Position numbers and translations under genes: made by a program. Of a stretch of DNA of 64,000 bases, positions 10,601 to 23,753 are shown in pieces. Location of the stretch: positions 186,001-250,000 of the forward strand of contig CM051514.1 in the NCBI GenBank assembly GCA_028015205.1, read 5' to 3'. Numbering within the stretch: position 1 is the first letter of the stretch; the number at the start of each line of letters is the position of its first letter. Source of the DNA: Mytilisepta virgata. Lineage: Eukaryota > Mollusca > Bivalvia > Mytilida > Mytilidae. The notes below the pieces were generated by a model. It saw only the letters and a program-made list of their open reading frames with translations, did no database searches and was not told the origin of the DNA.

Positions 10601-11839
10601 CGTGTTTAAATTGACTTTAACCCTAACCCTAACCCTAACCCTAACACTAACCTTCACTCTAAGCTGAACCCTTACCCAGTATTCTCCTAGGCTAAACCTT
10701 TCAGAATACAGCCAAATGTTTTCGTAATAATACCTTAGGTTAATCAAAAACGTCATGTTTTAATTGACTTTAACCCTAACCCTAACCCTAACGTTAACTC
10801 TAAGCTTAACCCTAACCCACTGCAAAATCTTTAACCTTAAAAAACCTTCAGTATTCTCATAGGCTAAACCTTTCAGAATACAGCCAAATGTTCTCGTAAT
10901 AATACCTAAGGTCAATCGAAAACGTCATGTTTAAATTGACTTTAACCCTAACCCTAACCCTAACCCTAACCTTAACTCTAACCTTTACCCTAACCCACTG
11001 CAAAATTTTTAACCTTAAAAAACTTTCAGTATTCTCCTAGGCTAAACCTTTCAGACTACAGCCATATGTTCTCGTAATAATACCTAATGTTAATCGAAAA
11101 CGTCATGTTTAAATTGACTTTAACCCTAACCCTAACCCTAACCTTAACTCTAACCGTAACCCTAACCCACTGCAAAATCTTTAACCTTAAACAAACTTCA
11201 GTATTCTCCTAGGCTAAACCTTTTAGAATACAGCCAAATGTTCTCGTTATAATATCTTAGGTTAATCGAAAACGTCATGTTTAAATTGACTTTAACCCTA
11301 ACCCTAACCCTAACCCTAACCCTAACACTAACCTTAACTCTAAGCTCATCCCTTACCCAGTATTCTCCTAGGCTAAACCTTTCAGAATACAGCCAAATAT
11401 TTTCGTAATAATACCTAAGGTTAATCGAAAACGTCATGTTTAAATTGACTTTAACCCTAACCCTAACCCTAACCCTAACCTTAACTCTAACCTTAACCCT
11501 AACCCAGTATTCTCCTAGGCTAAACCTTTCACAATACAGCCAAATGTTCTCGTAATAATACCTAAGGTTAATCGAAAACATCTTGTTTGAATTGTTTTTA
11601 ACCGTAACCCTAACCCTAAACTTAACTCTAACCTTAACCCTAACCCAGTGCAAAATCTTTAACCTTAAAAAACCTTCAGTATTCTCCTAGGCTAAACCTT
11701 TCAGAATACAGCCAAATGTTCTCGTAATAATACCTAAGGTTAATCGAAAACGTCATGTTTAAATTGACTTTAACCCTAATACTAACCCTAACCTGAAGGC
11801 TACCCTTAACCCTCACCCACTGCAAAATTTTTAACCTTA

Positions 11840-12510
11840 AACAACCTTCAGTATTCTCCTAGGCTAAACCTTTCAGAATACAGCCAAATGTTTTCGTAAT
11901 AATACCTTAGGTTAATCAAAAACGTCATGTTTTAATTGACTTTAACCCTAACCCTAACCCTAACCTTAACTCTAACCTTAACCCTAACCCACTGCAAAAT
12001 CTTTAACCTTAAAAAACCTTCAGTATTCTCCTAGGCTAAACCTTTCAGAATAGAGCCAAATGTTCTCGTTATAATATCTTAGGTTAATCGAAACTGTCGT
12101 GTTTATATTGACTTTAACCCTAACCCTAACCCTAACCTTAACTCTAACCTTAACCCTAACCCACTGCAAAATCTTTAACCTTAAATAACCTTCAGTATTC
12201 TCCTAGGCTAAACCTTTCAAAATACAGCCAAATGTTCTCGTAATAATACCTAAGGTTAATCGAAAACGTCATGTTTAAATTGACTTTAACCCTAACCCTA
12301 ACACTAACCTTAACTCTAAGCTGAACCCTTACCCAGTATTCTCCTAGGCTAAACCTTTCAGAATACAGCCAAATGTTCTCGTAATAATACCTAAGGTTAA
12401 TCTAAAACGTCATGTTTAAATTGACTTTAACCCTAACCCTAACCCTAACCCTAACCTTAACTCTAACCTTAACCCTAACCCACTGCAAAATCTTTAACCT
12501 TAAATAACCT
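11840..12510 (+). repeat. Satellite between the two large block copies
   Basis: This holds ordinary monomers: an M11 core with TTTTCGTAATAATACC, an M5 (GAATAGAGCC) with a private AAACTGTCGTG, a standard core with M7 tail and an M8. Its M8-to-M1 junction leads into copy 2. No other sequence is present. Confidence 0.75.
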
Positions 12511-15500
12511 TCAGTATTCTCCTAGGCAAAACCTTTCAGAATACAGCCAAATGTTCTCGTAATAATACCGAAGGTTAATCGAAAACGTCATGTTTAAATT
12601 GACTCTAACCCTAACCCTAACCCTATCCTTAACTCTAACCTTAACCCTAACCCAGTATTTTCCTAGGCTAAACCTTTCAGAATACAGCCAAATGTTCTCG
12701 TAATAATACCTAAGGTTACTCGAAAACGTCATGTTTAAATTTACTTTAACCCTAACCCTAACCCTAACATTAACCCTAACCCTAACCCTAACCTTAACTT
12801 TAACTTTAACCCTAACACACTGCAAAATCTTTAACCTTAAATAACCTTCAGTATTCTCTTAGGCTAAACCTTTCAGAATACAGCCAAATGTTCTCGTAAT
12901 ATAATACCTAATTTTAATTGCAAACGTCATGTTTATATTCACTTTAACCCTAACCGTAACCCTAACCCTAACCTTATCCCTAACCCACTGCAAAATTTTT
13001 AACCTTAAAAAACCTTCAGTATTCTCCTAGGCTAAACCTTTCAGACTACAGCCAAATGTTCTCGTAATAATACATAAGGTTAATCGAAAACGTCATGTTT
13101 AAATTGACTTTAACCCTAACCCTAACCCTAACCTGAAGGCTAACCTTAACCCTCACCCACTGCAAAATCTTTAACCTTAAAAAACCTTCAGTATTCTCCT
13201 AGGCTAAACCTTTCGGAATAGAGCCAAATGTTCTCGTTATAATATCTTAGGTTAATCGAAAATGTCGTGTTTATATTGACGTTAACCCTAACCCTAACCC
13301 TAACCTTAACTCTAACCTTAACCCTAACCCACTGCAAAATCTTTAACCTTAAATAACCTTCAGTATTCTCCTAGGCTAAACCTTTCAGAATACAGCCAAA
13401 TGTTCTCGTAATAATACCTAAGGTTAATCGAAAACGTCATGTTTAAATTGACTTTAACCCTAACCTCAACCTTAACTCTAAGTTTAACCCTAACCTTAAC
13501 CCTAACCCACTGCAAAATCTTTAACCTTAAAATAACCTTCAGTATTCTCCTAGGCTAAACCTTTCAGAATACATCCAAATGTTCTCGTAATAATACCTAA
13601 GGTTAATCGAAAACGTCATGTTTAAATTGACTTTAACCCTAACCCTAACACTAACCTTAACTCTTAGCTGAACCCTTACCCAGTATTCTCCTGGGCTAAA
13701 CCTTTCAGAATACAGCCAAATGTTCTCGTAATAATACCTAAGGTTAATCTAAAACGTCATGTTTAAATTGACTTTAACCCTAACCCTAACCCTAACCCTA
13801 ACCTTATCTCTAACCTTAACCCTAACCCACTGCAAAATCTTTAACCTTAAACAACCTTCAGTATTCTCCTAGGCAAAACCTTTCAGAATACAGCCAAATG
13901 TTCTCGTAATAATACCTAAGGTTAATCTGAAACGTCATCTTTAAATGACTTTAACCCTAACCCTAACCCATACCTAACCTTAAGTCTAACCTTAACCCTA
14001 ACCCAGTGCAAAATCTTTAACCTTAAACAACCTTCAGTATTCTCCTAGGCTAAACCTTTTGGAATACAGCCAAATGTTCTCGTTATAATATCTTAGGTTA
14101 ATCGAAAACGTCATGTTTAAATTGACTTTAACCCTAACCCTAACCCTAACCCTAACACTAACCTTAACTCTAAGCTGAACCCTTACCCAGTATTCTCCTA
14201 GGCTAAACCTTTCAGAATACAGCCAAATGTTTTCGTAATAATACCTTAGGTTAATCAAAAACGTCATGTTTTAATTGACTTTAACCCTAACCTTAACCCT
14301 AACCTTAACTCTAACCTTAACCCTAACCCAGTATTCTCCTAGGCTAAACCTTTCAGAATACAGCCAAATGTTCTCGTAATAATACCTAAGGTTAATCGAA
14401 AACATTCTGTTTGAATTGACTTTAACCGTAACCCTAACACTAACCTTAACTCTAAGCTGAACCCTTACCCAGTATTTTCCTAGGCTAAACCTTTCATAAT
14501 ACAGCCAAATGTTCTCGTAATAATACCTAAGGTTAATCGAAAACGTCATGTTTAAATTGACTTTAACCCTAACCTCAACCTTAACTCTAAGTTTAACCCT
14601 AACCTTAACCCTAACCCACTGCAAAATCTTTAACCTTAAAAGAACCTTCAGTATTCTCCTAGGCTAAACCTTTCAGAATACATCCAAATGTTCTCGTAAT
14701 AATACCTAAGGTTAAACGAAAACGTCATGTTTAAATTGACTTTAACCCTAACCCTAACACTAACCTTAACTCTAAGCTGAACCCTTACCCAGTATTCTCC
14801 TAGGCTAAACCTTTCAGAATACAGCCAAATGTTCTCGTAATAATACCTAAGGTTAATCGAAAACTTCATGTTTAAATTGACTTTAACCCTAACCCTAACC
14901 ATAACCCTAACCTTAACTCTAACCTTAAACCTAACCCACTGCAAAATCTTTAACCTTAAACAACCTTCAGTATTCTCCTAGGCTAAACCTTTTAGAATAC
15001 AGCCAAATGTTCTCGTTATAATATCTTAGGTTAATCCAAAACGTAATGTATAAATTGACTTTAACCCTAACCCTAACCCTTACCCTAACACTAACCTTAG
15101 CTCTAACCTGAACCCTTACCCAGTATTCTCCTAGGCTAAACGTTTCAGAATACAGCCAAATGTTTTCGTAATAATACCTTAGGTTAATCAAAAACGTCAT
15201 GTTTTAATTCACTTTAACCCTAACCCTAACTCTAACCTTAACTCTAACCTTAACCCTAACCCAGTATTTTCCTAGGCTAAACCTTTCAGAATACAGCCAA
15301 ATGTTCTCGTAATAATACCTAAGGTTAATCGAAAACATCGTGTTTGAATTGACTTTAACCGTAACCCTAACCCTAACCTTAACTCTAACCTTAACCCTAA
15401 CCCACTGCAAAATCTTTAACCTTAAAATAACCTTCAGTATTCTCCTAGCCTAAACCTTTCAGAATACAGCCAAATTTTCTCGTTATAATATCTTAGGTTA

Positions 15501-18500
15501 ATCGAAAACGTCGTGTTTAAATTGACTTTAACCCTAACCCTAACCCTAACCTTAACTCTAACCTTAACCCTAACCCACTGCAAAATCTTTAACCTTAAAT
15601 AACCTTCAGTATTCTCCTAGGCTAAACCTTTCAGAATACAGCCTAATGTTCTCGTAATAATACCGAAGGTTAATCGAAAACGTCATGTTTAAATTGACTT
15701 TAACCCTAACCCTAACCCTAACCCTAACCTGAAGGCTAACCTTAACCCTCACCCACTGCAAAATCTTTAACCTTAAAAAACCTTCAGTATTCTCCTAGGC
15801 TAAACCTTTCAGAATAGAGCCAAATGTTCTCGTTATAATATCTTAGGTTAATCGAAAATGTCGTGTTTATATTGACTTTAACCCTAACCCTAACACTAAC
15901 CTTAACTCTAAGCTGAACCCTTACCCAGTATTCTCCTAGGCTAAAGCTTTCAGAATACAGCCAAATGTTTTCGTAATAATACCTAAGGTTAATCGAAAAC
16001 GTCATGTTTAAATTGACTTTAACCCTAACCCTAACCCTAACCCTAACCTGAAGGCTAACCTTAACCCTCACCCACTGCAAAATCTTTAACCTTAAAAAAC
16101 CTTCAGTATTCTCCTAGGCTAAACCTTTCAGAATAGAGCCAAATGTTCTCGTTATAATATCTTAGGTTAATCGAAAATGTCGTGTTTACATTGACTTTAA
16201 CCCTAACCCTAACCCTAACCTTAACTCTAACCTTAACCCTAACCCACTGCAAAATCTTTAACCTTAAATAACCTTCAGTATTCTCCTAGGCTAAACCTTT
16301 CAGAATACAGCCAAATGTTCTCGTAATAATACCTAAGGTTAATCGAAAACGTCATGTTTAAATTGATTTTAACCCTAACCTCAACCTTAACTCTAAGTTT
16401 AACCCTAACCTTAACCCTAACCCACTGCAAAATCTTTAACCTTAAAATAACCTTCAGTATTCTCCTAGGCTAAACCTTTCAGAATACATCCAAATGTTCT
16501 CGTAATAATACCTAAGGTTAATCGAAAACGTCATGTTTAAATTGACTTTAACCCTAACCCTAACACTAACCTTAACTCTAAGCTGAACCCTTACCCAGTA
16601 TTCTCCTAGGCTAAACCTTTCAGAAAACAGCCAAATGTTCTCGTAATAATACCTAAGGTTAATCGAAAACGTCATGTTTAAATTGACTTTAACCCTAACC
16701 CTAACCCTAACCCTAACCTTAACTCTAACCTTAACCCTAACCCACTGCAAAATTTTTAACCTTAAAAAACCTTCAGTCTTCTCCTAGGCTAAACCTTTCA
16801 GACTACAGCCAAATGTTCTCGTATTAATACCTAAGGTTAATCGAAAACGTCATGTTTAAATTGACTTTAACCCTAACCCTAACCCTAACCTGAAGGCTAA
16901 CCTTAACCCTCACCCACTTTAAAATCTTTAACCTTAAAAAACCTTCAGTATTCTCCTAGGCTAAACCTTTCAGAATACAGCCAAATGTTCTCGTTATAAT
17001 ATCTTAGGTTAATCGAAAACGTCGTGTTTATATTGACTTTAACCCTAACCTCAACCTTAACTCTAAGTTTAACCCTAGCCTTAACCCTAACCCACTGCAA
17101 AATCTTTAACCTTAAAATAACCTTCAGTATTCTCCTAGGCTAAACCTTTCAGAAATCATCCAAATGTTCTCGTAATAATACCTAAGGTTAAACGAAAACG
17201 TCATGTTTAAATTGACTTTAACCCTAACCCTAACCCTAACCCTAACCTTAACTCTAACCTTAACCCTAACCCACTGCAAAATCTTTAACCTTAAACAACC
17301 TTCAGTATTCTCCTAGGCTAAACCTTTCAGAATACAGCCAAATGTTCTCGTTATAATATCTTAGGTTAATCGAAAACATCGTATTTAAATTGACTTTAAC
17401 CCTAACCCTAACCCTAACCTTAACTCTAACCTTAACCCTAACCCACTGCAAAATCTTTAACCTTAAACAACCTTCAGTATTCTCCTAGGCTAAAACTTTT
17501 AGAATACATCCAAATGTTCTCCTTATAATATCTTAGGTTAATCCAAAACGTGTTTAAATTGACTTTCACCCTAACCCTAACCCTAACCCTAACACTAACC
17601 TTCACTCTAAGCTGAACCCTTACCCAGTATTCTCCTAGGCTAAACCTTTCAGAATACAGCCAAATGTTTTCGTAATAATACCTTAGGTTAATCAAAAACG
17701 TCATGTTTTAATTGACTTTAACCCTAACCCTAACCCTAACGTTAACTCTAAGCTTAACCCTAACCCACTGCAAAATCTTTAACCTTAAAAAACCTTCAGT
17801 ATTCTCCTAGGCTAAACCTTTCAGACTACAGCCAAATGTTCTCGTAATAATACCTAATGTTAATCGAAAACGTCATGTTTAAATTGACTTTAACCCTAAC
17901 CCTAACCCTAACCCTAACCTTAACTCTAACCTTTACCCTAACCCACTGCAAAATTTTTAACCTTAAAAAACCTTCAGTATTCTCCTAGGCTAAACCTTTC
18001 AGACTACAGCCAAATGTTCTCGTAATAATACCTAATGTTAATCGAAAACGTCATGTTTAAATTGACTTTAACCCTAACCCTAACCCTAACCTTAACTCTA
18101 ACCTTAACCCTAACCCACTGCAAAATCTTTAACCTTAAACAACCTTCAGTATTCTCCTAGGCTAAACCTTTTAGAATACAGCCAAATGTTCTCGTTATAA
18201 TATCTTAGGTTAATCGAAAACGTCATGTTTAAATTGACTTTAACCCTAACCCTAACCCTAACCCTAACACAAACCTTAACTCTAAGCTGAACCCTTACCC
18301 AGTATTCTCCTAGGCTAAACCTTTCAGAATACAGCCAAATATTTTCGTATCAATACCTAAGGTTAATCGAAAACGTCATGTTTAAATTGATTTTAACCCT
18401 AACCCTAACCCTAACCCTAACCTTAACTCTAACCTTAACCCTAACCCAGTATTCTCCTAGGCTAAACCTTTCACAATACAGCCAAATGTTCTCGTAATAA

Positions 18501-18790
18501 TACCTAAGGTTAATCGAAAACATCGTGTTTGAATTGTTTTTAACCGTAACCCTAACCCTAAACTTAACTCTAACCTTAACCCTAACCCAGTGCAAAATCT
18601 TTAACCTTAAAAAACCTTCAGTATTCTCCTAGGCTAAACCTTTCAGAATACAGCCAAATGTTCTCGTAATAATACCTAAGGTTAATCGAAAACGTCATGT
18701 TTAAATTGACTTTAACCCTAACACTAACCCTAACCTGAAGGCTACCCTTAACCCTCACCCACTGCAAAATTTTTAACCTTAAACAACCTT
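12510..18790 (+). repeat. Large duplicated block, copy 2
   Basis: This is the second copy of the block at 5,690-11,840. It carries one extra 141-bp monomer, an M7-type unit near 14,660-14,800, which explains the jump in offset from 6,810 to 6,951 bp. Other differences are single bases and a few short deletions, for example the lost CGT near 17,550. The 670 bp between the two copies (11,840-12,510) is ordinary M11-, M5-, M6/M7- and M8-type satellite. Confidence 0.85.
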
Positions 18791-21700
18791 CAGTATTCTC
18801 CTAGGCTAAACCCTTTAGAATACAGCCAAATGTTCTCGTTATAATATCTTAGGTTAATCGAAAACGTCATGTTCAAATTGACTTTAACCCTAACCCTAAC
18901 CCTAACCCTAACACTAACCTTAACTCTAAGCTGAACCCTTACCCAGTATTCTCCTAGGCTAAACCTTTCAGAATACAGCCAAATGTTCTCGTAATAATAC
19001 CTTAGGTTAATCAAAAACGTCATGTTTTAATTGACTTTAACCCTAACCCTAACCCTAACCTTAACTCTAACCTTAACCCTAACCCACTGCAAAATCTTTA
19101 ACCTTAAAAAACCTTCAGTATTCTCCCAGGCTAAACCTTTCAGAATACAGCCAAATGTTCTCGTAATAATACCGAAGGTTAATCGAAAACGTCATGTTTA
19201 AATTGACTTTAACCCTAACCCTAACCCTAACCTTAACTCTAACCTTAACCCTAACCCACTGCAAAATTTTTAACCTTAAAAAACCTTCAGTATTTTCCTA
19301 GGCTAAACCTTTCAGACTACAGCCAAATGTTCTCGTAATAATACATAAGGTTAATCGAAAACGTCATGTTTAAATTGACTTTAACCCTAACACTAACCCT
19401 AACCTGAAGGCTAACCTTAACCCTCACCCACTGCAAAATCTTTAACCTTAAAAAAGCTTCAGTATTCTCCTAGGCTAAACCTTTCAGAATACAGCCAAAT
19501 GTTCTCGTTATAATATCTTAGGTTAATCGAAAACGTCGTGTTTATATTGACTTTAACCCTAACCCTAACCCTAACCTTAACTCTAGCCTTAACCCTAACC
19601 CACTGCAAAATCTTTAACCTTAAATAACCTTCAGTATTCTCCTAGGCTAAACCTTTCAGAATACAGCCAAATGTTCTCGTAATAATACTTAAGGTTAATC
19701 GAAAACGTCATGCTTAAATTGACTTTAACCCTAACACCAACCTTAACTCTAAGTTTAACCCTAGCCTTAACCCTAACCCACTGCAAAATCTTTAACCTTA
19801 AAATAAACTTCAGTATTCTCCTAGGCTAAACCTTTCAGAATACATCCAAATGTTCTCGTAATAATACCTAAGTTTAATCGAAAACATCATGTTTAAATTC
19901 ACTTTAACCCTAACACTAAAACTAACCTTAACTCTAAGCTGAACCCTTACCCAGTATTCTCCTACGCTAAACCTTTCAGAATACAGCCAAATGTTCTCGT
20001 AATAATACCTAAGGTTAATCGAAAACGTCATGTTTAAATTGACTTTAACCCTAACCCTAACCCTAACCCTAACCTTAATTCTAACCTTCACCCTAACACA
20101 CTGCAAAATCTTTAACCTTAAACAACCTTCAGTATTCTCCTAGGCTAAACCTTTTAGAATACAGCCAAATGTTCTCGTAATAATACCTAATTTTAATTGC
20201 AAACGTCATGTTTATATTGACTTTAACCCTAACCGTAACCCTAACTTTAACCTTAACCCTAACCCACTGCAAAATTTTGAACCTTCAAAAACCTTCAGTA
20301 TTCTCCTAGGCTAAACCTTTCAGACTACAGCCAAATGTTCTCGTAATAATACCTAAGGTTAATCGAAAACGTCATGTTTAATCTGACTTTAACCCTAACC
20401 TTAACCCTAACCTCAACCTTAACTCTAACCTTAACCCTAACCTAAACCCTAACCCATTGCAAAATTTTTAACCTTAAAATAACCTTCAGTATTCTCCTAG
20501 GCTAAACCTTTCAGAATACATCCAAATGGTCTCGTAATAATACCTAAGGTTAATCGAAAACGTCATGTTTAAATTGACTTTAACCCTAACCCTAACACTA
20601 ACCTTAACTCTAAGCTGAACCCTTACCCAGTATTCTCCTAGGCTAAACCTTTCAGAATACAGCCAAATGTTCTCGTCATAATACTTTAGGTTAATCGAAA
20701 ACGTCATGTTTTAATTGATTTTAACTGTAACCCTAACCCTAACCTTAACTCTAACCTAAACCCTAACCCAGTATTCTCCTAGGCTAAACCTTTCAGAATA
20801 CAGCCAAATGTTCTCGTAATAATACCTAAGGTTAATCGAAAACATCATGTTTAAATTTACTTTAACCCTAACCCTAACCCTAACTCTAACTTTAACTCTA
20901 ACCTTAACCCTAACACACTGCAAAATCTTTAACCTTAAATAACCTTCAGTATTTTTCTAGGCTAAACCTTTCAGAATGCAGCCTAATGTTCTCGTAATAA
21001 TACCTAAGGTTAATTGCAAACGTCATGTTTATTTTGACTTTAACCATAACCCTAACCCTAACCCTAACCTTAACTCTAACCTTAAACCAAACCCACTGCA
21101 AAATCTTTTACCTTAAAAAACCTTCAGTATTCTCCTAGGCTAAACCTTTCAGAATACATCGAAATCTTCTTGTAATAATACCTAAGGTTAATCGAAAACG
21201 TCATGTTTAAATTGACTTTAACCCTAACCCTAACCCTAACCTTAACTCTAAGCTGAACCCTTACCCAGTATTCTCCCAGGCTAAACCTTTCAGAATACAG
21301 CCAAATGTTCTCGTAATAATACCTTAGGTTAATCGAAAACGTCATGTTTTAATTGACTTTAACCCTAACCCTAACCCTAACCTTAACTCTAACCTTAACT
21401 CTAACCAAGTATTCTCCTAGGCTAAACCTTTCAGAATACAGCCAAATGTTCTCGTAATCATACATAAGGTTAATCGAAAACATCATGTTTAAATTTACTT
21501 TAACCCTAACCCTAACCCTAACCTTAACTCTAACCTTAACCCTAACACACTGCAAAATCTTTAACCTTAAATAACCTTCAGTATTCTTCTAGGCTAAACC
21601 TTTCAGAATACAGCCAAATGTTCTCGTAATCATACATAAGGTTAATCGAAAACATCATGTTTAAATTTACTTTAACCCTAACCCTAACCCTAACCTTAAC

Positions 21701-22930
21701 TCTAACCTTAACCCTAACCCACTGCAAAATCTTTAACCTTAAAAAACCTTCAGTATTCTCATAGGCTAAACCTTTCAGAATACAGCCAAATGTTCTCGTA
21801 ATAATACCTAAGGTTAATCGAAAACGTCATGTTTAAATTGACTTTAACCCTAACCTCAACCTTAACTCTAAGTTTAACCCTAACCTTAACCCTAACCCAC
21901 TGCAAAATCTTTAACCTTAAAATAAACTTCAGTATTCTCCTAGGCTAAACCTTTCAGAATACATCCAAATGTTCTCGTAATAATACCTAAGGTAAATCGA
22001 AAACGTCATGTTTAAATTGACTTTAACCCTAACCCTAACACTAACCTCAACTCTAAGCTGAACCCTTACCCAGTATTCTCCTAGGCTAAACCTTTCAGAA
22101 TACAGCCAAATGTTCTCGTAATAATACCTAAGGTTAATCGAAAACGTCATGTTTAAATTTACTTTAACTCTAACCCTAACCATAACCTTAACTCTAACCT
22201 TAACCCTAACCCACTGCAAAATCTTTAACCTTAAACAACCTTCAGTATTTTCCTAGGCTAAACCTTTCAGAATACAGCCAAATGTTCTCGTAATAATACC
22301 TAAGGTTAATCGAAAACGTCATGTTTAAATTGACTTTAACACTAACCTCAACCTTAACTCTTAATTTTACCCCTAACCTTAACCCTAACCCACTGCAAAA
22401 TCTTTAACCTTAAACAACCTTCAGTATTTTCCTAGGCTAAACCTTTCAGAATACAGCCAAATGTTCTCGTAATAATACCTAAGATTAATCGAAAACGTCA
22501 TGTTTAAATTTACTTTAACTCTAACCCTAACCATAACCTTAACTCTAACCTTAACCCTAACCCACTGCAAAATCTTTAACCTTAAACAACCTTCAGTATT
22601 TTCCTAGGCTAAACCTTTCAGAATACAGCCAAATGTTCTCGTAATAATACCTAAGGTTAATCGAAAACATCATGTTTAAATTTACTTTAAACCTAACCTT
22701 AACCCTAACCTTAACTCTAACCTTAACCCTAAAACACTGCAAAATCTTCAACCTTAAATAACCTTCAGTATTCTTCTAGGCTAAACCTTTCAGAATACAA
22801 CCTAATGTTCTCGCAATAATACCTAACGTTAATTGCAAACGTCATGTTTATATTGACTTTAACCCTAAATCTAACCCTAACCCTAACCTTAACTCTAAGC
22901 TGAACCCTAACCCAATGCAAAATCTTTAAC
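18790..22930 (+). repeat. Most diverged array segment
   Basis: Monomers here are still recognisable but carry many private substitutions, such as TCCTACGCTAAACC, CTAAGTTTAATCG, AATCATACATAAGG, TTTATTTTGACTTTAACC, AAACCAAACCC and CCCTAAAACACTGC. The canonical order is hard to follow and no long copy of this stretch was found elsewhere in the window. It includes several units with AAAACATCATGTTTAAATT, not common outside. I infer that it is older or escaped recent homogenisation. Confidence 0.65.
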
Positions 22931-23753
22931 CTTAAACAACCTTCAGTATTCTCCTAGGCTAAACCTTTCAGAATACAGCCAAATGTTCTCGTTATAATAT
23001 CTTAGGTTAATGGAAAACGTCATGTTTAAATTTACTTTAACCCTAACCCTAACCCTAACATTAACCCTAACCCTAACCCTAACCTTAACTTTAACTTTAC
23101 CCCTAACACACTGCAAAATCTTTAACCTTAAATAACCTTCAGTATTCTCCTAGGCTAAACCTTTCAGAATACAGCCAAATGTTCTCGTAATATAATACCT
23201 AATTTTAATTGCAAACGTCATGTTTATATTGACTTTAACCCTAACCGTCACCCTAACCCTAACCTTATCCCTAACCCACTGCAAAATTTTTAACCTTAAA
23301 AAACCTTCAGTATTCTCCTAGGCTAAACCTTTCAGACTACAGCCAAATGTTCTCGTAATAATACATAAGGTTAATCGAAAACGTCATGATTAAATTGACT
23401 TTAACCCTAACCCTAACCCTAACCTGAAGGCTAACCTTAACCCTCACCCACTGCAAAATCTTTAACCTTAAAAAACCTTCAGTATTCTCCTAGGCTAAAC
23501 CTTTCAGAATAGAGCCAAATGTTCTCGTTATAATATCTTAGGTTAATCGAAAATGTCGTGTTTATATTGACTTTAACCCTAACCCTAACCCTAACCTTAA
23601 CTCTAACCTTAACTCTAACACACTGCAAAATCTTTAACCTTAAATAACCTTCAGTATTCTCCTAGGCTAAACCTTTCAGAATACAGCCAAATGTTCTCGT
23701 AATAATACCTAAGGTTAATTGAAAACGTCATGTTTAAATTGACTTTAACCCTA
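22931..23753 (+). repeat. 880-bp tandem duplication, copy 1
   Basis: It starts at a TTAAACAACC linker and holds a TTATAATATC core with GGTTAATGGAAAACG, followed by an M2 tail, M3 with CCGTCACCC, M4, M5 and a standard core. The same series begins again at 23811, giving a period of 880 bp. GGTTAATGG and CCGTCACCC are rare elsewhere. Confidence 0.85.

Larger units (their letters stand above)
5690..11840 (+). repeat. Large duplicated block, copy 1
   Basis: This block of about 6.15 kb recurs at about 12,510-18,790. Offsets are 6,816 bp at the left (5705 to 12521), 6,951 bp in the middle and 6,944 bp at the right (CTGAAGGCTACCC at 11793 and 18737). Rare shared variants include CTAAAGCTTTCAG (about 8993 and 15942), GTCTTCTCCTAGG (about 9826 and 16777) and CCCACTTTAAAATC (about 9962 and 16914). 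Inside, 5705-7668 is the canonical 12-mer. From 7669 to 11,840 the order is different, with M5-like, M6, M7 and M11-like units and several CGTCGTG cores. Confidence 0.85.
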
